A DNA stretch of 56,680 nt from Streptomyces dysideae (GTDB lineage: Bacteria; Actinomycetota; Actinomycetes; Streptomycetales; Streptomycetaceae). Below, piece by piece: positions 1-8,374 of this stretch. Both the position numbers and the translations under genes were made by a program. The notes beneath the pieces were generated by a model, which was not told the origin of the DNA, did not search any database, and saw only the letters and a program-made list of their open reading frames with translations. Every line of letters begins with the position of its first letter. Position 1 is the stretch's first letter. The stretch lies in assembly GCF_001514305.1 (NCBI RefSeq), contig NZ_KQ949081.1, positions 119,161-175,840 of the forward strand. The letters run 5' to 3'.

Positions 1-657
1 CTCGTCGCGCAGCACGGTGTCGAGGCCGACCTGCTCGATGGCCTTCTCCGTCAGGGCCTGTTCCGGCCGCGACTCGGGCAGCTTCAGGAACACGACGACC
101 GCGCACGCCATCGTCATCCCGGCTTCGATCAGGAACCCGGCGAGATAGGTGTACTCGGTGATGAAGCCGGCGGTCATGGCGGAGACGGCGAAACCGAGGT
201 TGATGGCCCAGTAGTTGAGGGAGAAGGCCCGTGCGCGGTCCTCGGGCCGGACGATGTCGGTCATCATTGCCTGCACGGCGGGCCTCGAGGCGTTGGACGC
301 CATGCCGACCGGGAAGGCGACGGCGGCGATGGCGACGGGGTCGCGCATGAACCCGAGCAGCGCCACGGACGGCGCGGTCGAGGCCTGCGCGACCAGGAGC
401 GTGGGCCGCCGCCCGAACCGGTCGGTCATGACACCGGCGCCGAGGGACGAGATGACACCACCGAGCCCGTGCAGCGCGGCGACGAGGCCAGCGTGGGAGG
501 CGGAGTAGCCGCGGTCGAGGGTCAGATACAGCGCCACGAAGGTGGCGACGAAGGCACCCAGCCGGTTGACCAGCGTGCTGGTCCACAGCCACCAGAACTC
601 GCGGGGAAGCCCGGAGACGGACTCTCGGACGGCACGTCTCAGGGCGGCGACGGACAT
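1..657 (-). CDS. MFS transporter, N-terminal part (cut by window edge)
   Basis: Inner-membrane secondary transporter of the major facilitator superfamily; substrate not recognisable. About 219 codons from the ATG at 657 are visible and the 3' end lies outside the window. Hydrophobic helices alternate with short loops from about residue 25, and the conserved cytoplasmic loop 2-3 motif reads TDRFGRR (residues 78-84). It is divergent from gpmA. The intergenic region holds a GTAAGT (686-691) / ACTTAC (711-716) inverted repeat that could be an operator. The family is secure; efflux or uptake cannot be told. Confidence 0.85.
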   Translation of the reverse strand, partial: MSVAALRRAVRESVSGLPREFWWLWTSTLVNRLGAFVATFVALYLTLDRGYSASHAGLVAALHGLGGVISSLGAGVMTDRFGRRPTLLVAQASTAPSVALLGFMRDPVAIAAVAFPVGMASNASRPAVQAMMTDIVRPEDRARAFSLNYWAINLGFAVSAMTAGFITEYTYLAGFLIEAGMTMACAVVVFLKLPESRPEQALTEKAIEQVGLDTVLRDE

Positions 658-819
658 ACGGGATCCCCCACGGATGCGTCTGGATGTAAGTGGCTCATGC
701 GGTACGTGTGACTTACGATTCGGGCGTCGCCGCAGGCCACCCAATTAACAGATCCAGTCAACTGTCCGGCTGCCGAGCGGACGCACAAGGGATCAACGGC
801 TTGGATTACGCTCATACGC

Positions 820-1581
820 ATGGCCGACGCACCGTACAAGCTGATCCTCCTCCGCCACGGCGAGAGCGAATGGAACGCGAAGAACCTGTTCACCGGCTGG
901 GTGGACGTCAACCTCAACGAGAAGGGCGAGAAGGAGGCAGTCCGCGGCGGTGAGCTGCTCAAGGACGCCGGCCTGCTGCCCGACGTGGTCCACACGTCCC
1001 TCCAGAAGCGCGCGATCCGCACGGCCCAGCTCGCGCTGGAGTCCGCGGACCGCCACTGGATCCCGGTCCATCGCAGCTGGCGCCTGAACGAGCGCCACTA
1101 CGGCGCCCTCCAGGGCAAGGACAAGGCCCAGACCCTCGCCGAGTTCGGCGAGGAGCAGTTCATGCTGTGGCGCCGCTCCTACGACACGCCGCCGCCCCCG
1201 CTCGAGGACGGCACGGAGTTCTCCCAGTCCGGCGACCCGCGCTACGCGACGATCCCCCCGGAGCTCCGCCCCCGCACGGAGTGCCTCAAGGACGTCGTCA
1301 TCCGCATGCTCCCGTACTGGTACGACGGCATCGTCCCCGACCTCCTGGCCGGCCGCACGGTCCTGGTCGCGGCCCACGGCAACAGCCTCCGCGCCCTGGT
1401 CAAGCACCTGGACGGCATCTCCGACGCCGACATCGCGGGGCTGAACATCCCGACGGGCATTCCGCTGTCGTACGAACTGGACGCGGACTTCAAGCCGGTC
1501 AACCCCGGCGGCACGTACCTCGATCCCGAGGCGGCCGCGGCGGCGATCGAGGCGGTCAAGAACCAGGGCAAGAAGAAGTAA
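820..1581 (+). CDS. gpmA: 2,3-bisphosphoglycerate-dependent phosphoglycerate mutase
   Basis: Glycolytic/gluconeogenic enzyme interconverting 3- and 2-phosphoglycerate in the cytoplasm. The 253-residue length is normal. The phosphohistidine motif [10 protein letters not shown] lies at residues 9-18, and the second catalytic His is in [11 protein letters not shown] near residue 188. There is no Shine-Dalgarno; TACGCT (807-812) sits 7 nt before the ATG, which suggests a leaderless transcript. A strong hairpin terminator follows, so the gene is probably monocistronic. Confidence 0.96.
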   Translation: MADAPYKLILLRHGESEWNAKNLFTGWVDVNLNEKGEKEAVRGGELLKDAGLLPDVVHTSLQKRAIRTAQLALESADRHWIPVHRSWRLNERHYGALQGKDKAQTLAEFGEEQFMLWRRSYDTPPPPLEDGTEFSQSGDPRYATIPPELRPRTECLKDVVIRMLPYWYDGIVPDLLAGRTVLVAAHGNSLRALVKHLDGISDADIAGLNIPTGIPLSYELDADFKPVNPGGTYLDPEAAAAAIEAVKNQGKKK

Positions 1582-1593
1582 TCCGTACTGATC

Positions 1594-1631
1594 AAGCCCC
1601 CTGCCTGCGGTTTCCCGTAGGTAGGGGGCTT
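1594..1631 (+). terminator. gpmA terminator
   Basis: Thirteen-bp stem (AAGCCCCCTGCCT paired with AGGTAGGGGGCTT, one G-U pair) starting 13 bp after the gpmA stop. Confidence 0.85.
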
Positions 1632-1802
1632 GTCGCTGTGCTGGGGCCGTCTCTGGGCCGTCACACCGCCCGGGTGGGGTCGCCCACCCGCCGCCTGCCG
1701 TAGTGCCGGTCATCGTCCCGGCCGTTCGGGGATATGCGGGCCGCCGCCGACGCGTTTCCCGCCCCGCGGGGGCATCCCTTGACGGAACGAAAGGGAGACA
1801 CG

Positions 1803-2129
1803 ATGCCGCTCTATCTATCGAGGTTCAGCTACACGCCGGAGACTTGGGCCAGGCTGATCGGCCATCCGGAGGACCGTGCGCAGGCCGCTCAGTCGTACAT
1901 CGAGTCCGTCGGCGGGAACCTCCATGGCTTCTGGTACGCCTTCGGCACGCACGACGGTTACAACCTGTGGGAAGCTCCGGACAACGTGTCCATGGCCTCG
2001 GTTGCGCTGGCGATCAGCGGAGGCGGCGCGCTCAGCTTGTTTGAGACGACTGTTCTCCTGACCGTCGATGAAACGATGGAGGCCCTGCGCACAGCCGAGC
2101 AAGTCCAGTACCGGGCTCCTGGCGCGTAG
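1803..2129 (+). CDS. GYD-like small protein
   Basis: A 108-residue cytoplasmic protein resembling the GYD domain family (ferredoxin-like dimeric alpha/beta barrel; biochemical role unknown). It has the typical opening, with an aromatic-rich first strand (LYLSRFSYTPETW), a Gly-Asp/Asn-rich centre and LWEAPDNVSMASVALAISGG near residues 60-79. The ATG at 1803 is preceded by a strong AAAGGGAG ribosome site. It stands alone between gpmA and convergent small genes. The start is clear; the family assignment is from sequence memory. Confidence 0.75.
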   Translation: MPLYLSRFSYTPETWARLIGHPEDRAQAAQSYIESVGGNLHGFWYAFGTHDGYNLWEAPDNVSMASVALAISGGGALSLFETTVLLTVDETMEALRTAEQVQYRAPGA

Positions 2130-2155
2130 AAGTCTTGCCATCGGCCCGTCGTTGC

Positions 2156-2362
2156 TCACGCCCCAGCCTGGGCCAGGCGCTGGAACGCCCGTGTGGTGCG
2201 CGGGTGGGCGATCTCGTCCAGCAGGTGTCGCCACTCGGGGTCGGCGAGAGCCGGGTGGGTCAGGTCCCAGGCGGTGAGCAGCGGGTCGAGGCTGCTCTCG
2301 CCGGGGGTCTCGGTCAGTTCGTCCGGAGAGGGGCTCGTCTGTGAGGAAAGCTGCGACTTCAT
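2156..2362 (-). CDS. Small hypothetical protein (68 aa)
   Basis: Soluble 68-residue protein with a Ser/Thr/Pro-rich N-terminal third and a helical C-terminal part (DPEWRHLLDEIAHPRTTRAF). I do not recognise a family. The ATG near 2362 is chosen over the upstream TTG because GGAAGG lies about 7 nt before it, which would put the ribosome site inside the longer reading. It is convergent with the GYD gene. Confidence 0.55.
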   Translation of the reverse strand: MKSQLSSQTSPSPDELTETPGESSLDPLLTAWDLTHPALADPEWRHLLDEIAHPRTTRAFQRLAQAGA

Positions 2363-2535
2363 GAGGTTTCCTTCCGGAGGGGGACTGTGAACCTCTGGGA
2401 TCCGATGGCTCAACGATGCCGTCGCCGGCTCGCCGGAACCATGGAGTGCCCCACCGGATCGAGGGTGCAGGTGACTGCACCCCGAGAGAACCGCTGGTCC
2501 CCCTCGGAGAGGGTGGGCCGGGTCACGTCACCAGG

Positions 2536-2787
2536 TCACCAGATCGACAGCGGAACCGGATGGATCTCGTCGGCCGGATGGCCGGTGCGTTCGTGGATGC
2601 GCTTGACCGCGTCGGCCGAGGGGGCCTCGGAGAGGCAGTAGACGACGCCGGAGTCCGGGTCCGCCCACGCCCGCTCGAAGTGCACGCCCTCGTCCCCTTC
2701 GACCGCGAGGCCCGCCTTGTGGGCCTCCTCCAGCTGCTCGCGGGTGATGCCCTTCATCCCGTGGTGTACGTCCATGTACTGAGCCAT
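2536..2787 (-). CDS. DUF4242 / SCO4226-type nickel-binding protein
   Basis: An 83-residue ferredoxin-fold protein (MAQYMDVHHGMKGITREQ...) of the DUF4242 family. From memory it is nearly identical in type to S. coelicolor SCO4226, reported as a nickel-binding protein. The His-rich opening MDVHH (residues 5-9), the single Cys in VVYCLSEAPS and several acidic residues fit metal coordination. It is in the same orientation as the Cys-rich peptide gene upstream (2934-3089), but a terminator at 2870-2900 lies between them. The family is confident; the nickel role is by homology. Confidence 0.85.
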   Translation of the reverse strand: MAQYMDVHHGMKGITREQLEEAHKAGLAVEGDEGVHFERAWADPDSGVVYCLSEAPSADAVKRIHERTGHPADEIHPVPLSIW

Positions 2788-2869
2788 GGCCTCGCACCTC
2801 CCCTGCTACTCCTACCTCTGCTTCTGCTTCCATGCTGCGCCTCTGCGGGCGCCCGGGCTAGCGCACGAC

Positions 2870-2900
2870 GAGGGGCCCCGGCATCCCGCCGGGGCCCCTC
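2870..2900 (-). terminator. Terminator after the Cys-rich peptide gene
   Basis: Perfect 13-bp stem GAGGGGCCCCGGC / GCCGGGGCCCCTC with a 5-nt loop. Confidence 0.8.
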
Positions 2901-2933
2901 ACCGTCGTACGCGGTCTACGGCGTCGTACGTCC

Positions 2934-3089
2934 TCACCCGCACTGACAGGGACTGCCGGACTGGCACCCGCAGCCGCAGCCCGAGCCGCAGCCGCACGCG
3001 CCGGAGAGCGGGAGGCTCCTGATCTCGGCGGGCTGGTCGGTGTCGTGGTCCTGTGTGGGGTCGGGCGTGGTCATGGGGGATTCGGCCAT
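2934..3089 (-). CDS. Cysteine-rich mini-protein (51 aa)
   Basis: The first 28 residues are polar (Asp/Thr/Pro-rich, no signal peptide). The last 22 form a Gly-Cys cluster holding seven Cys, several as C-G-C pairs (CGCGSGCGCGCQ), ending PCQCG. The ATG at 3089 has an excellent GAGGAGG site 4 nt upstream, so the short start is strongly favoured over the 121-codon reading. The cluster suggests metal binding, like a minimal metallothionein, but no family is recognised. It lies between phoU and a nickel-binding-type protein. Confidence 0.75.
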   Translation of the reverse strand: MAESPMTTPDPTQDHDTDQPAEIRSLPLSGACGCGSGCGCGCQSGSPCQCG

Positions 3090-3234
3090 GGGTCCCTCCT
3101 CGAGGCTGGATGCCTGTGCCCATTGGATGCCCGCCCAGCTGGGCGCATCAACGGCGCACAGAGGCTTGCGCACACCCCGGACAGGGCCCGTACCCCCATG
3201 GAGGGACTGAGTCAGACCCCATGAAGGGACTGGG

Positions 3235-3927
3235 TCAGACGCCCTCCGCCGGCTGGATCTCCGGCTGGAGGTCGGCCTGGATCTCGTCCGCGTGCTCACC
3301 CGTCACCAGGTACACCACACGCTTCGCCACCGACACCGCGTGGTCGGCGAACCGCTCGTAGTAGCGGCCGAGCAGCGTCACGTCGACGGCCGTCTCGATG
3401 CCGTGCTTCCAGCGGTCGTCCATCAGGTGCTGGAAGAGGGTGCGGTGCAGCAGGTCCATCTCGTCGTCGTCCTGCTCCAGCTGGAGAGCCAGGTCGACGT
3501 CCTTCGTCACGATCACCTCGGCCGCCTTCGCCATCAGGCGCTGCGCGAGCTGGCCCATCTCCAGGATGGTCGCGTGCAGGTCGTGCGGGATCGCCCGCTC
3601 GGGGTAACGCAGCCGCGTGAGCTTGGCCACGTGTTGGGCCAGGTCGCCCGAGCGTTCGAGGTCGGCGGACATTCGGAGCGAGGTGACGACGATCCGCAGG
3701 TCGGTCGCCACCGGCTGCTGGCGGGCCAGCAGGGCTATCGCCCGGGCCTCCAGGTCGTGCTGGAGATCGTCGACCTTCTGGTCGGCCTCGATCACGCTCT
3801 CGGCGAGCTTCAGGTCGGAGTCGAGTATGGCCGTCGTGGCGCGCCCGATCGCCGACCCGACCAGCCGGGCCATCTCCACCAGACCGTCGCCGATCGAATC
3901 AAGTTCCTCGTGGTACGCGTCCCGCAT
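3235..3927 (-). CDS. phoU: Phosphate-specific transport system accessory protein PhoU
   Basis: Cytoplasmic negative modulator of phosphate signalling, linking the Pst transporter with the PhoR kinase. The 230 residues make two similar three-helix bundles. Family motifs include VIEADQKVDDLQHDLE (about residues 44-59), a metal-site-like RMSADLERSGDLAQHVAKL (about 88-106) and the second-repeat equivalent YYERFADHAVSVAKRV near residue 190. It is divergent from phoR-phoP with PHO boxes between, as in S. coelicolor. The ATG at 3927 is preceded by AGAGAGGG. Confidence 0.96.
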   Translation of the reverse strand: MRDAYHEELDSIGDGLVEMARLVGSAIGRATTAILDSDLKLAESVIEADQKVDDLQHDLEARAIALLARQQPVATDLRIVVTSLRMSADLERSGDLAQHVAKLTRLRYPERAIPHDLHATILEMGQLAQRLMAKAAEVIVTKDVDLALQLEQDDDEMDLLHRTLFQHLMDDRWKHGIETAVDVTLLGRYYERFADHAVSVAKRVVYLVTGEHADEIQADLQPEIQPAEGV

Positions 3928-3973
3928 CAGGGGTCCCTCTCTTTACTGCAGCCTTGGGAGTTCCAGGGGCCGG

Positions 3974-4017
3974 AAGACCGTCGTACAACCGGCGGAAGAC
4001 GGTCGCAAAACCGGCGG
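3974..4017. repeat. 22-bp tandem direct repeat in the phoU leader
   Basis: Two adjacent 22-bp units (3974-3995 and 3996-4017), each of the form AAGACsGTCGyAmAACCGGCGG, differ at only three positions. They lie between the PHO boxes and the phoU start, probably in its 5' untranslated region. Confidence 0.8.
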
Positions 4018-4058
4018 TGTGAACCCCACGCTCCCACGTTCCGGCCCGTACGCGTCCG

Positions 4059-4101
4059 TTTCCGTCACCCCAAATGAACCACTACTGGCTCCAAGGTGAA
4101 C
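4059..4101 (-). promoter_or_regulatory. PHO boxes (PhoP direct-repeat operator)
   Basis: On the minus strand GTTCACCTTGG (4101-4091) and GTTCATTTGGG (4079-4069) are separated by exactly one 11-nt unit (AGCCAGTAGTG). This matches the 11-nt direct-repeat units GKTCAYYYRSG bound by Streptomyces PhoP; the second unit matches at every position. A degenerate fourth unit follows towards 4059. The site can serve both phoU and phoR-phoP, giving autoregulation. Confidence 0.85.
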
Positions 4102-4174
4102 TCTGGGCGACGAGTGTTCGAGGTCGCACATCGATGGCTGTGGCCAGGAGCGATCCCGTGCCTAACCTGGATGC

Positions 4175-5506
4175 ATGGACGTGAACGCGGCGGTCGCCGC
4201 AGTGGCTGCGATTGCCGGTGCACTCACCGGCGTCATCGCCATGCTGGCGTTCCGCTGGAGCGAACGCGACCTGAAGCGGCCCACCCGCACCTCCCTGCAC
4301 ACCGACCCGGTCCTGCCGCCCGGCGTGGACACGGTCCTGTCGGTGCTCCGGTCCTCGGCCGTCGTCCTCGACGAGGCGGACGCGGTGGTCAAGGCCAGCT
4401 CGGCGGCGTACGCCCTCGGCCTGGTCCGGGGCGGCAAGCTCTCCGTGGATCCCATGCTCCAGATGGCGCGGGACACGAGACGGGACGGCGAGATACGGCA
4501 GGTCGAGCTGGACCTCCCCAGGCGCGGAACCGGGCGTGGGGAGGCTCTCGCCGTCTCCGCACGTGTCGCGCCCCTCGGCTCCCGGCTGGTGCTGCTCCTC
4601 GTCGAGGATCTCACCGAAGCCCGGCGCATCGAGGCGGTACGGCGCGACTTCGTCGCGAACGTGAGCCACGAGCTGAAGACCCCGGTCGGCGCGCTCTCCC
4701 TCCTCTCCGAAGCCGTCATGGACGCCTCCGACGACCCCGAGGCCGTGGAGCGCTTCGCCGGACGCATGCAGATCGAGGCGACCCGCCTGACCAACCTGGT
4801 CCAGGAGCTCATCGACCTCTCCCGGGTCCAGAACGACAACCCGCTGGAGGACGCCGAACCGGTCCGAGTCGACGAACTCGTCGCCGAAGCCGTCGACCGC
4901 TGCCGCCAGCCCGCCGCCAGCAAGCAGATCACCATGGCTTCGAATGTATGGGCGCCCGAAGGGCTCGATCAGGGGGGTGGTGCGAGACGGGCGGGCGGCA
5001 CCGCCGATCTGCGACTCTGGGGTAACCGCGGCCAGCTGGCCGCCGCTCTCGGCAACCTCGTCGAGAACGCCGTCAACTACTCGCCCGCCCGCACCCGCGT
5101 CGGCATCGCCGCCCGCCGGGTGACCGCCCCCGGCGGTGACCTGATCGAGATCGCCGTCACCGACCAGGGCATCGGCATCTCCGACAAGGACAAGGAGCGC
5201 ATCTTCGAGCGCTTCTACCGCGTCGACCCGGCCCGCTCCCGTGCCACCGGTGGTACGGGCCTCGGCCTGGCGATCGTCAAGCACGTGGCCGCCTCGCACG
5301 GCGGGGAGGTCACGGTGTGGAGCTCCGAGGGACAGGGCTCCACGTTCACCCTGAGACTGCCGGAGGCGGGTGCGGCCCGCGACCGCGCACAGCAGCACGC
5401 CGCCCTCGACGACCAGGCCGGACAGTCCGACCAACCGTCCCACCACGACACACGCCCCGACTCATCCGCGTACGAAACGCTTTCCGCCCCGGAGGTCCTT
5501 CCGTGA
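4175..5506 (+). CDS. phoR: Phosphate sensor histidine kinase PhoR/SenX3
   Basis: Membrane-anchored sensor kinase that phosphorylates PhoP at low phosphate. It has 443 residues. A single hydrophobic segment lies at about 4-27, then a PAS-like linker. HisKA follows with NVSHELKTPVGAL (His165), then HATPase_c with DQGIGISDKDKERIFERFYR and GTGLGLAIVKHV. The C-terminal tail after about residue 405 is low-complexity, rich in Gln/Ser/Asp. There is no Shine-Dalgarno; TAACCT (4163-4168) ends 6 nt before the ATG, indicating a leaderless mRNA. It overlaps phoP by 4 nt (GTGA), so the two are translationally coupled. Confidence 0.95.
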   Translation: MDVNAAVAAVAAIAGALTGVIAMLAFRWSERDLKRPTRTSLHTDPVLPPGVDTVLSVLRSSAVVLDEADAVVKASSAAYALGLVRGGKLSVDPMLQMARDTRRDGEIRQVELDLPRRGTGRGEALAVSARVAPLGSRLVLLLVEDLTEARRIEAVRRDFVANVSHELKTPVGALSLLSEAVMDASDDPEAVERFAGRMQIEATRLTNLVQELIDLSRVQNDNPLEDAEPVRVDELVAEAVDRCRQPAASKQITMASNVWAPEGLDQGGGARRAGGTADLRLWGNRGQLAAALGNLVENAVNYSPARTRVGIAARRVTAPGGDLIEIAVTDQGIGISDKDKERIFERFYRVDPARSRATGGTGLGLAIVKHVAASHGGEVTVWSSEGQGSTFTLRLPEAGAARDRAQQHAALDDQAGQSDQPSHHDTRPDSSAYETLSAPEVLP

Positions 5507-6183
5507 CCCGAGTGCTCGTCGTCGAGGACGAGGAGTCCTTCTCCGACGCCCTGTCGTACATGCTCCGCAAGGAGGGCTTCGAGGTCGCGGTCGCGACCAC
5601 CGGGCCCGACGGACTCGACGAGTTCGAGCGCAACGGCGCCGACCTCGTCCTCCTCGACCTGATGCTGCCCGGCCTGCCGGGCACCGAGGTGTGCCGTCAG
5701 CTGCGCGGCCGTTCCAACGTCCCCGTCATCATGGTGACCGCCAAGGACAGCGAGATCGACAAGGTCGTCGGGCTGGAGATAGGAGCCGATGACTACGTCA
5801 CCAAGCCCTTCTCCTCTCGCGAACTGGTCGCCCGCATCCGCGCCGTGCTCCGCCGCCGCGGGGAGCCCGAGGAGGTCACCCCGGCCGCCCTCGAGGCCGG
5901 CCCGGTCCGCATGGACGTCGACCGCCACGTGGTGACGGTCTCCGGCTCCAAGGTCGACCTCCCTCTCAAGGAGTTCGACCTCCTGGAGATGCTGCTGCGC
6001 AACGCCGGCCGCGTCCTGACCCGTATGCAGCTCATCGACCGCGTCTGGGGCGCCGACTACGTCGGCGACACCAAGACCCTGGACGTCCACGTGAAGCGCC
6101 TGCGCGCCAAGATCGAGCCGGACCCGGGCGCACCGCGGTATCTGGTGACGGTGCGCGGTCTCGGCTACAAGTTCGAGCCGTAA
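5503..6183 (+). CDS. phoP: Phosphate response regulator PhoP
   Basis: OmpR/PhoB-family transcription factor, master regulator of phosphate starvation and, in Streptomyces, of antibiotic timing. It has 226 residues. The receiver domain carries acidic pocket E8-D9-E10 and phospho-acceptor Asp52 (VLLDLMLPG), and KPFSSREL near residue 103 holds the conserved Lys. The winged helix at about 130-226 ends RGLGYKFEP. The GTG at 5503 overlaps the phoR stop and follows GGAGGT. Confidence 0.97.
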   Translation: MTRVLVVEDEESFSDALSYMLRKEGFEVAVATTGPDGLDEFERNGADLVLLDLMLPGLPGTEVCRQLRGRSNVPVIMVTAKDSEIDKVVGLEIGADDYVTKPFSSRELVARIRAVLRRRGEPEEVTPAALEAGPVRMDVDRHVVTVSGSKVDLPLKEFDLLEMLLRNAGRVLTRMQLIDRVWGADYVGDTKTLDVHVKRLRAKIEPDPGAPRYLVTVRGLGYKFEP

Positions 6184-6202
6184 ACACCATCGCTCCTACG
6201 CC

Positions 6203-6240
6203 GAAGGGCGGGACCTCCGTTTCCGGGGGTCCCGCCCTTC
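6203..6240. terminator. Bidirectional terminator phoP / lipoprotein gene
   Basis: Perfect 13-bp stem GAAGGGCGGGACC / GGTCCCGCCCTTC with a 12-nt loop between convergent genes. Confidence 0.85.
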
Positions 6241-6274
6241 GTCTTCCACGACTGTCAGGTCGCCGTACGGCTGC

Positions 6275-6964
6275 TCAGTGGCCGGCGGCGGGCGAGGCGG
6301 TCGCGGCACCGGCGTCGGCCTCCGTACCCGCCTCCGTACCGGCCTCGGTCCCGGTCCCGTCGGTCGGCGTCGGCGACGTGGTCGCGGCCGGGTCGGTGGG
6401 CTCGGTGGTGGTGCCCGGCTCCTGGGTCGGCGTGGCACGCGGCGCCGTCGGGACCTCGGTCGGGCCCCAGCCCTCGAAGTAGCCCTCGGCCGGGACGACG
6501 AAGGCGCGCAGGCTCACGTCGCCGGTCTTGCTGAAGGTGAAGGTGACCTTCTGCGCGTTGCCGTCCTGGAGGGCCTCACGGCTGCCGGCCAGCACCGCGG
6601 AGGCGTTGTCCTTGCCGCCGAGGACGAGCGAGCCGCCGGCCGGGATGGACATGCTCTGGCCCTTGGCGGGGGTGAGCTCGGCGGCCTTGCCGACGCCGTC
6701 CACGGTGATGGACTCCAGCGTCTGGGCGGTGCTGCCCGAGTTGAACAGGGTCGCGGAGATCACCGCCGGGCCGGTGGACTCCAGGTCGGGCTGGGTGATG
6801 ACGACCGCGTTCTGGATCTTGATGTCGCCGACCGAGGTCGCGGCGTTGTCCGGCTTGATCTCCAGAGTCTGGCTGTTGTTGCCGGCGCCGCACGCGGCGA
6901 GCGAGGCGATCGAGAACACGATGGCGGCGGCGGCGAGGCCACCGCGTCGAAGGCTGCTGCTCAC
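6275..6964 (-). CDS. Secreted lipoprotein, copper-chaperone-like fold (hypothetical)
   Basis: A 229-residue extracytoplasmic lipoprotein. The N-terminus SSSLRRGG and a hydrophobic stretch end in lipobox LAAC (Cys25). The central beta-rich domain (about 35-155) resembles the PCu(A)C/DUF461 class, with paired IQNAVVITQPD and VISATLFNSG strands. The tail from about 165 is a Thr/Pro/Glu spacer with repeated GTEA. The GTG at 6964 is preferred to the ATG at 7003 because AAGGAG lies 11 nt before it and the signal peptide starts directly. Metal binding is not shown; the usual Met/His motif is not obvious. Confidence 0.7.
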   Translation of the reverse strand: MSSSLRRGGLAAAAIVFSIASLAACGAGNNSQTLEIKPDNAATSVGDIKIQNAVVITQPDLESTGPAVISATLFNSGSTAQTLESITVDGVGKAAELTPAKGQSMSIPAGGSLVLGGKDNASAVLAGSREALQDGNAQKVTFTFSKTGDVSLRAFVVPAEGYFEGWGPTEVPTAPRATPTQEPGTTTEPTDPAATTSPTPTDGTGTEAGTEAGTEADAGAATASPAAGH

Positions 6965-7622
6965 GGCGGCGGCAACTCCTTGACTCGAACGGGGCGGGCG
7001 CATAAAGCCGCCCTAAGTGTCTGTCAGCGGCCTCAGGTTACCGAGCCGTTCCCGCGCGGCCGCACCCGACCCTCCCCAAGAGGCCGTCTTCGTTCAGCGG
7101 GGTGTGGCTCCGGAGGTACTCCGGGGCACTCCGGGGGAACAGGTGATCCGCGCGTCACTTTGGCCGTGCACTCGTCCGGCATTCACATAAGAGTCCCCGG
7201 AGTGTGTCTGGCATCCGCACGCAGATTTTCCGTGAAGGAATGCGCGTCCGTCCCCGGAATTGATCAACAGCCGATCCGGCAGTCGATCCGGCAGTCGATC
7301 CGACGGACGCTCGTGATCAATTCCGGAATCGTCCGGCACTCGACTTCCGGACATCGAACGGAGTAGCGGAAGTCGCACGCATGGAACCAGACATATGGGG
7401 ACGTTCAGCCATCTGGACGGGCCTCCGGATGTGTGTAACGTGCGGGTTTCACCTGCCCCGGAGAGCGGCTCCGACCTGCGAATACCTTCTTCCGGTCGGC
7501 CCGCGAAGCACGTTCCTGTTGCTGTTGTCAAGCCCCGAGATATGCCCTGACCTGCGAAAACGCCATTCAGAAGACGCCGTATCCGTGTTACCCTGGATAG
7601 CCACGGAAGGGGTACCTGTCAC
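6965..7622. other. Long intergenic region upstream of carD
   Basis: About 650 bp without a convincing gene. It holds the compound repeat at 7254-7326. TTACCCTGGATAG near 7589 could be the carD -10 region, followed by GGAAGGGG as its ribosome site. Confidence 0.6.
7254..7326. repeat. 13-bp perfect inverted repeat enclosing three 12-bp tandem repeats
   Basis: CCGGAATTGATCA (7254-7266) is perfectly inverted at 7314-7326. Between the arms are units CGATCCGGCAGT at 7272-7283 and 7284-7295 and a diverged third at 7296-7307. It lies about 300 bp upstream of carD. Confidence 0.85.
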
Positions 7623-8105
7623 ATGACGTTCAAGGTTGGCGACACCGTGGTCTATCCCCATCACGGGGCCGCGCTGATCGAGGCCATCGAAACTCGCCAG
7701 ATCAAAGGCGTGGACAAGACCTACTTGGTGCTGAAGGTCGCCCAGGGTGACCTGACGGTGCGTGTGCCAGCGGACAATGCGGAGTTCGTCGGCGTGCGTG
7801 ATGTGGTCGGTCAGGACGGGCTGGACCGGGTCTTCGAGGTGCTGCGCGCGCCGTACGCCGAGGAGCCCACGAACTGGTCGCGTCGTTACAAGGCAAATCT
7901 GGAGAAGCTCGCCTCCGGCGATGTCATCAAGGTCGCGGAAGTCGTGCGTGACCTGTGGCGTCGTGAGCGCGAGCGCGGACTCTCCGCCGGTGAGAAGCGC
8001 ATGCTCGCCAAGGCACGCCAGATCCTGGTGAGCGAACTCGCTCTCGCGGAGAACACCAACGAGGACAAGGCCGAGGCCCTGCTCGACGAGGTTCTCGCGT
8101 CCTGA
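7623..8105 (+). CDS. carD: CarD/CdnL family RNA-polymerase-binding regulator
   Basis: Essential actinobacterial transcription factor that binds the RNA polymerase beta lobe and stabilises open complexes, notably at rRNA promoters. It has 160 residues. The Tudor-like RNAP-interaction domain ([20 protein letters not shown]...) occupies about 1-60. The helical DNA-binding C-terminal part includes [20 protein letters not shown]. The start ATG at 7623 follows GGAAGGGG. It precedes ispD, as in mycobacteria and other actinobacteria. Confidence 0.95.
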   Translation: MTFKVGDTVVYPHHGAALIEAIETRQIKGVDKTYLVLKVAQGDLTVRVPADNAEFVGVRDVVGQDGLDRVFEVLRAPYAEEPTNWSRRYKANLEKLASGDVIKVAEVVRDLWRRERERGLSAGEKRMLAKARQILVSELALAENTNEDKAEALLDEVLAS

Positions 8106-8374
8106 CGCAGACGGCAGGCAGCCAGCCCGCTCAAGCTCAGCACACTGAAATGCCGCGGTGCCCGATGACGTATTTTCTGTCGCCGGGCGCTGCGGCATGT
8201 TCGCGTTTCGACGCCGTACGCGTGTTCATCTTCCGGGGAGCCCCCGGAATACTTGGTGTGCCGGGTCCGGGTTGCTGGCTCGACCATGTCACGGAAGGGT
8301 CCGGTCAAGCCGTCGCACCCGGCACGCTGAGGCCATACCCACGTAGGCCGAGCACACAAACCTGACAGGAACCG

